This document shows, piece by piece, positions 5,045 to 5,178 of a stretch of 5,178 nt of DNA (the first letter of the stretch is position 1; each line of letters starts with the position of its first letter). The DNA is taken from assembly GCA_026002695.1 (NCBI GenBank), contig BOCB01000078.1:1-5178 (forward strand), in the 5' to 3' direction. Below the pieces are notes generated by a model. That model did not search any database and was not told the DNA's origin. It worked only from the letters and a program-made list of their open reading frames with translations. The position numbers and the translations under genes are program-made. Source of the stretch: Synergistales bacterium. GTDB lineage: Bacteria > Synergistota > Synergistia > Synergistales > Synergistaceae.

Positions 5045-5051
5045 TTGACTA
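5035..5051 (+). repeat. IS630 right terminal inverted repeat
   Basis: CTTAAATTAATTGACTA, whose reverse complement matches the left end at 14 of 17 positions. It contains the TAA stop of the transposase and is followed by the TA at 5052-5053. Confidence 0.85.
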
Positions 5052-5178
5052 TAGTAATTCATTTCTTTTGTAGTCTTATGTTTTGTTTCAACTATATGCT
5101 CAACCGCAAAAATTGTTTTCAAACCTGCCCATTCCTGACGGTTTTCAAGCCGCGATATATCATGAACTTTATAACAAC
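5052..5178 (-). pseudogene. ISAs1-family transposase fragment (right copy, continues beyond window)
   Basis: On the minus strand this reads CYKVHDISRLENRQEWAG through TTKEMNYY, identical to the left copy. The frame then enters the IS630 end and stops after a few foreign codons (SQLI, TAA at 5038-5036). Because transcription of this gene runs leftward, the missing upstream (N-terminal) part should lie beyond base 5178. It is interrupted by the IS630 element at the TA within the MNYYISSL region. Confidence 0.85.

Larger units (their letters stand above)
4158..5051 (+). mobile_element. IS630-family insertion sequence, 894 bp
   Basis: The element is bounded by imperfect 17-bp terminal inverted repeats and flanked on both sides by TA (4156-4157 and 5052-5053), as expected for the TA-targeting IS630/Tc1 group. 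It contains a single transposase gene filling almost the whole length. The right boundary is confirmed by comparison with the intact copy of the target sequence at 3875-4001. The two flanks come from different places in the ISAs1 transposase gene, so this is not a simple insertion into one copy. The transposase is split into two frames, so the element is probably not autonomous unless frameshifting occurs. Confidence 0.9.

Noticed and set aside
1..5178. CRISPR array, tRNA, rRNA or iteron-type origin
   Set aside because: No regularly spaced repeats, cloverleaf-like segments or ribosomal signatures were found; the only repeats are the two pairs of direct copies, the 12-bp pair and the IS ends.

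Overview
The window looks like accessory or plasmid-type bacterial DNA made of three blocks. Block one (1-1265) is moderately GC-rich and tidy: the C-terminal half of a topoisomerase III (TopB) gene, a short gap, a gene for a small exported protein, and a good intrinsic terminator. TopB-like genes are common on conjugative plasmids and integrative elements, so this end may be element backbone. The host cannot be named. The RTX-related module in block two suggests a Gram-negative-type bacterium, which is inference only.

Block two (about 1266-3795) is visibly AT-rich and reads rightward from a sigma70-like promoter at 1335-1362. It holds a truncated copy of a membrane-protein gene (1491-1660), a polytopic membrane protein with RDD-like features (1684-2582), a second polytopic membrane protein that is the full-length relative of the truncated copy (2667-3335), and the start of a protein with a hydrophobic stretch, paired cysteines, a proline run and a calcium-binding RTX-associated module (3355-3795). 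The last three are closely spaced and probably co-transcribed. In the first and last of them the most convincing ATG lies in one frame and the body of the protein in the -1 frame, with a correctly phased seven-base homopolymer (T7 or A7) at the crossing point. The middle gene has a similar but weaker arrangement at a G5 run. This may be programmed frameshifting, phase variation, gene decay or homopolymer sequencing error; the sequence alone cannot decide.

Block three (3796-5178) is insertion-sequence debris. A minus-strand ISAs1-family transposase fragment is fused directly to the broken RTX-like gene. An 894-bp IS630-family element with 17-bp inverted repeats and flanking TA dinucleotides follows, and then a second ISAs1 fragment that exactly repeats 127 bp of the first. 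The two ISAs1 pieces do not form one interrupted gene: part of it is present twice. This points to recombination between IS630 copies inserted in two ISAs1 elements, or to a local tandem duplication.

No tRNA, rRNA, CRISPR array or replication origin was seen.
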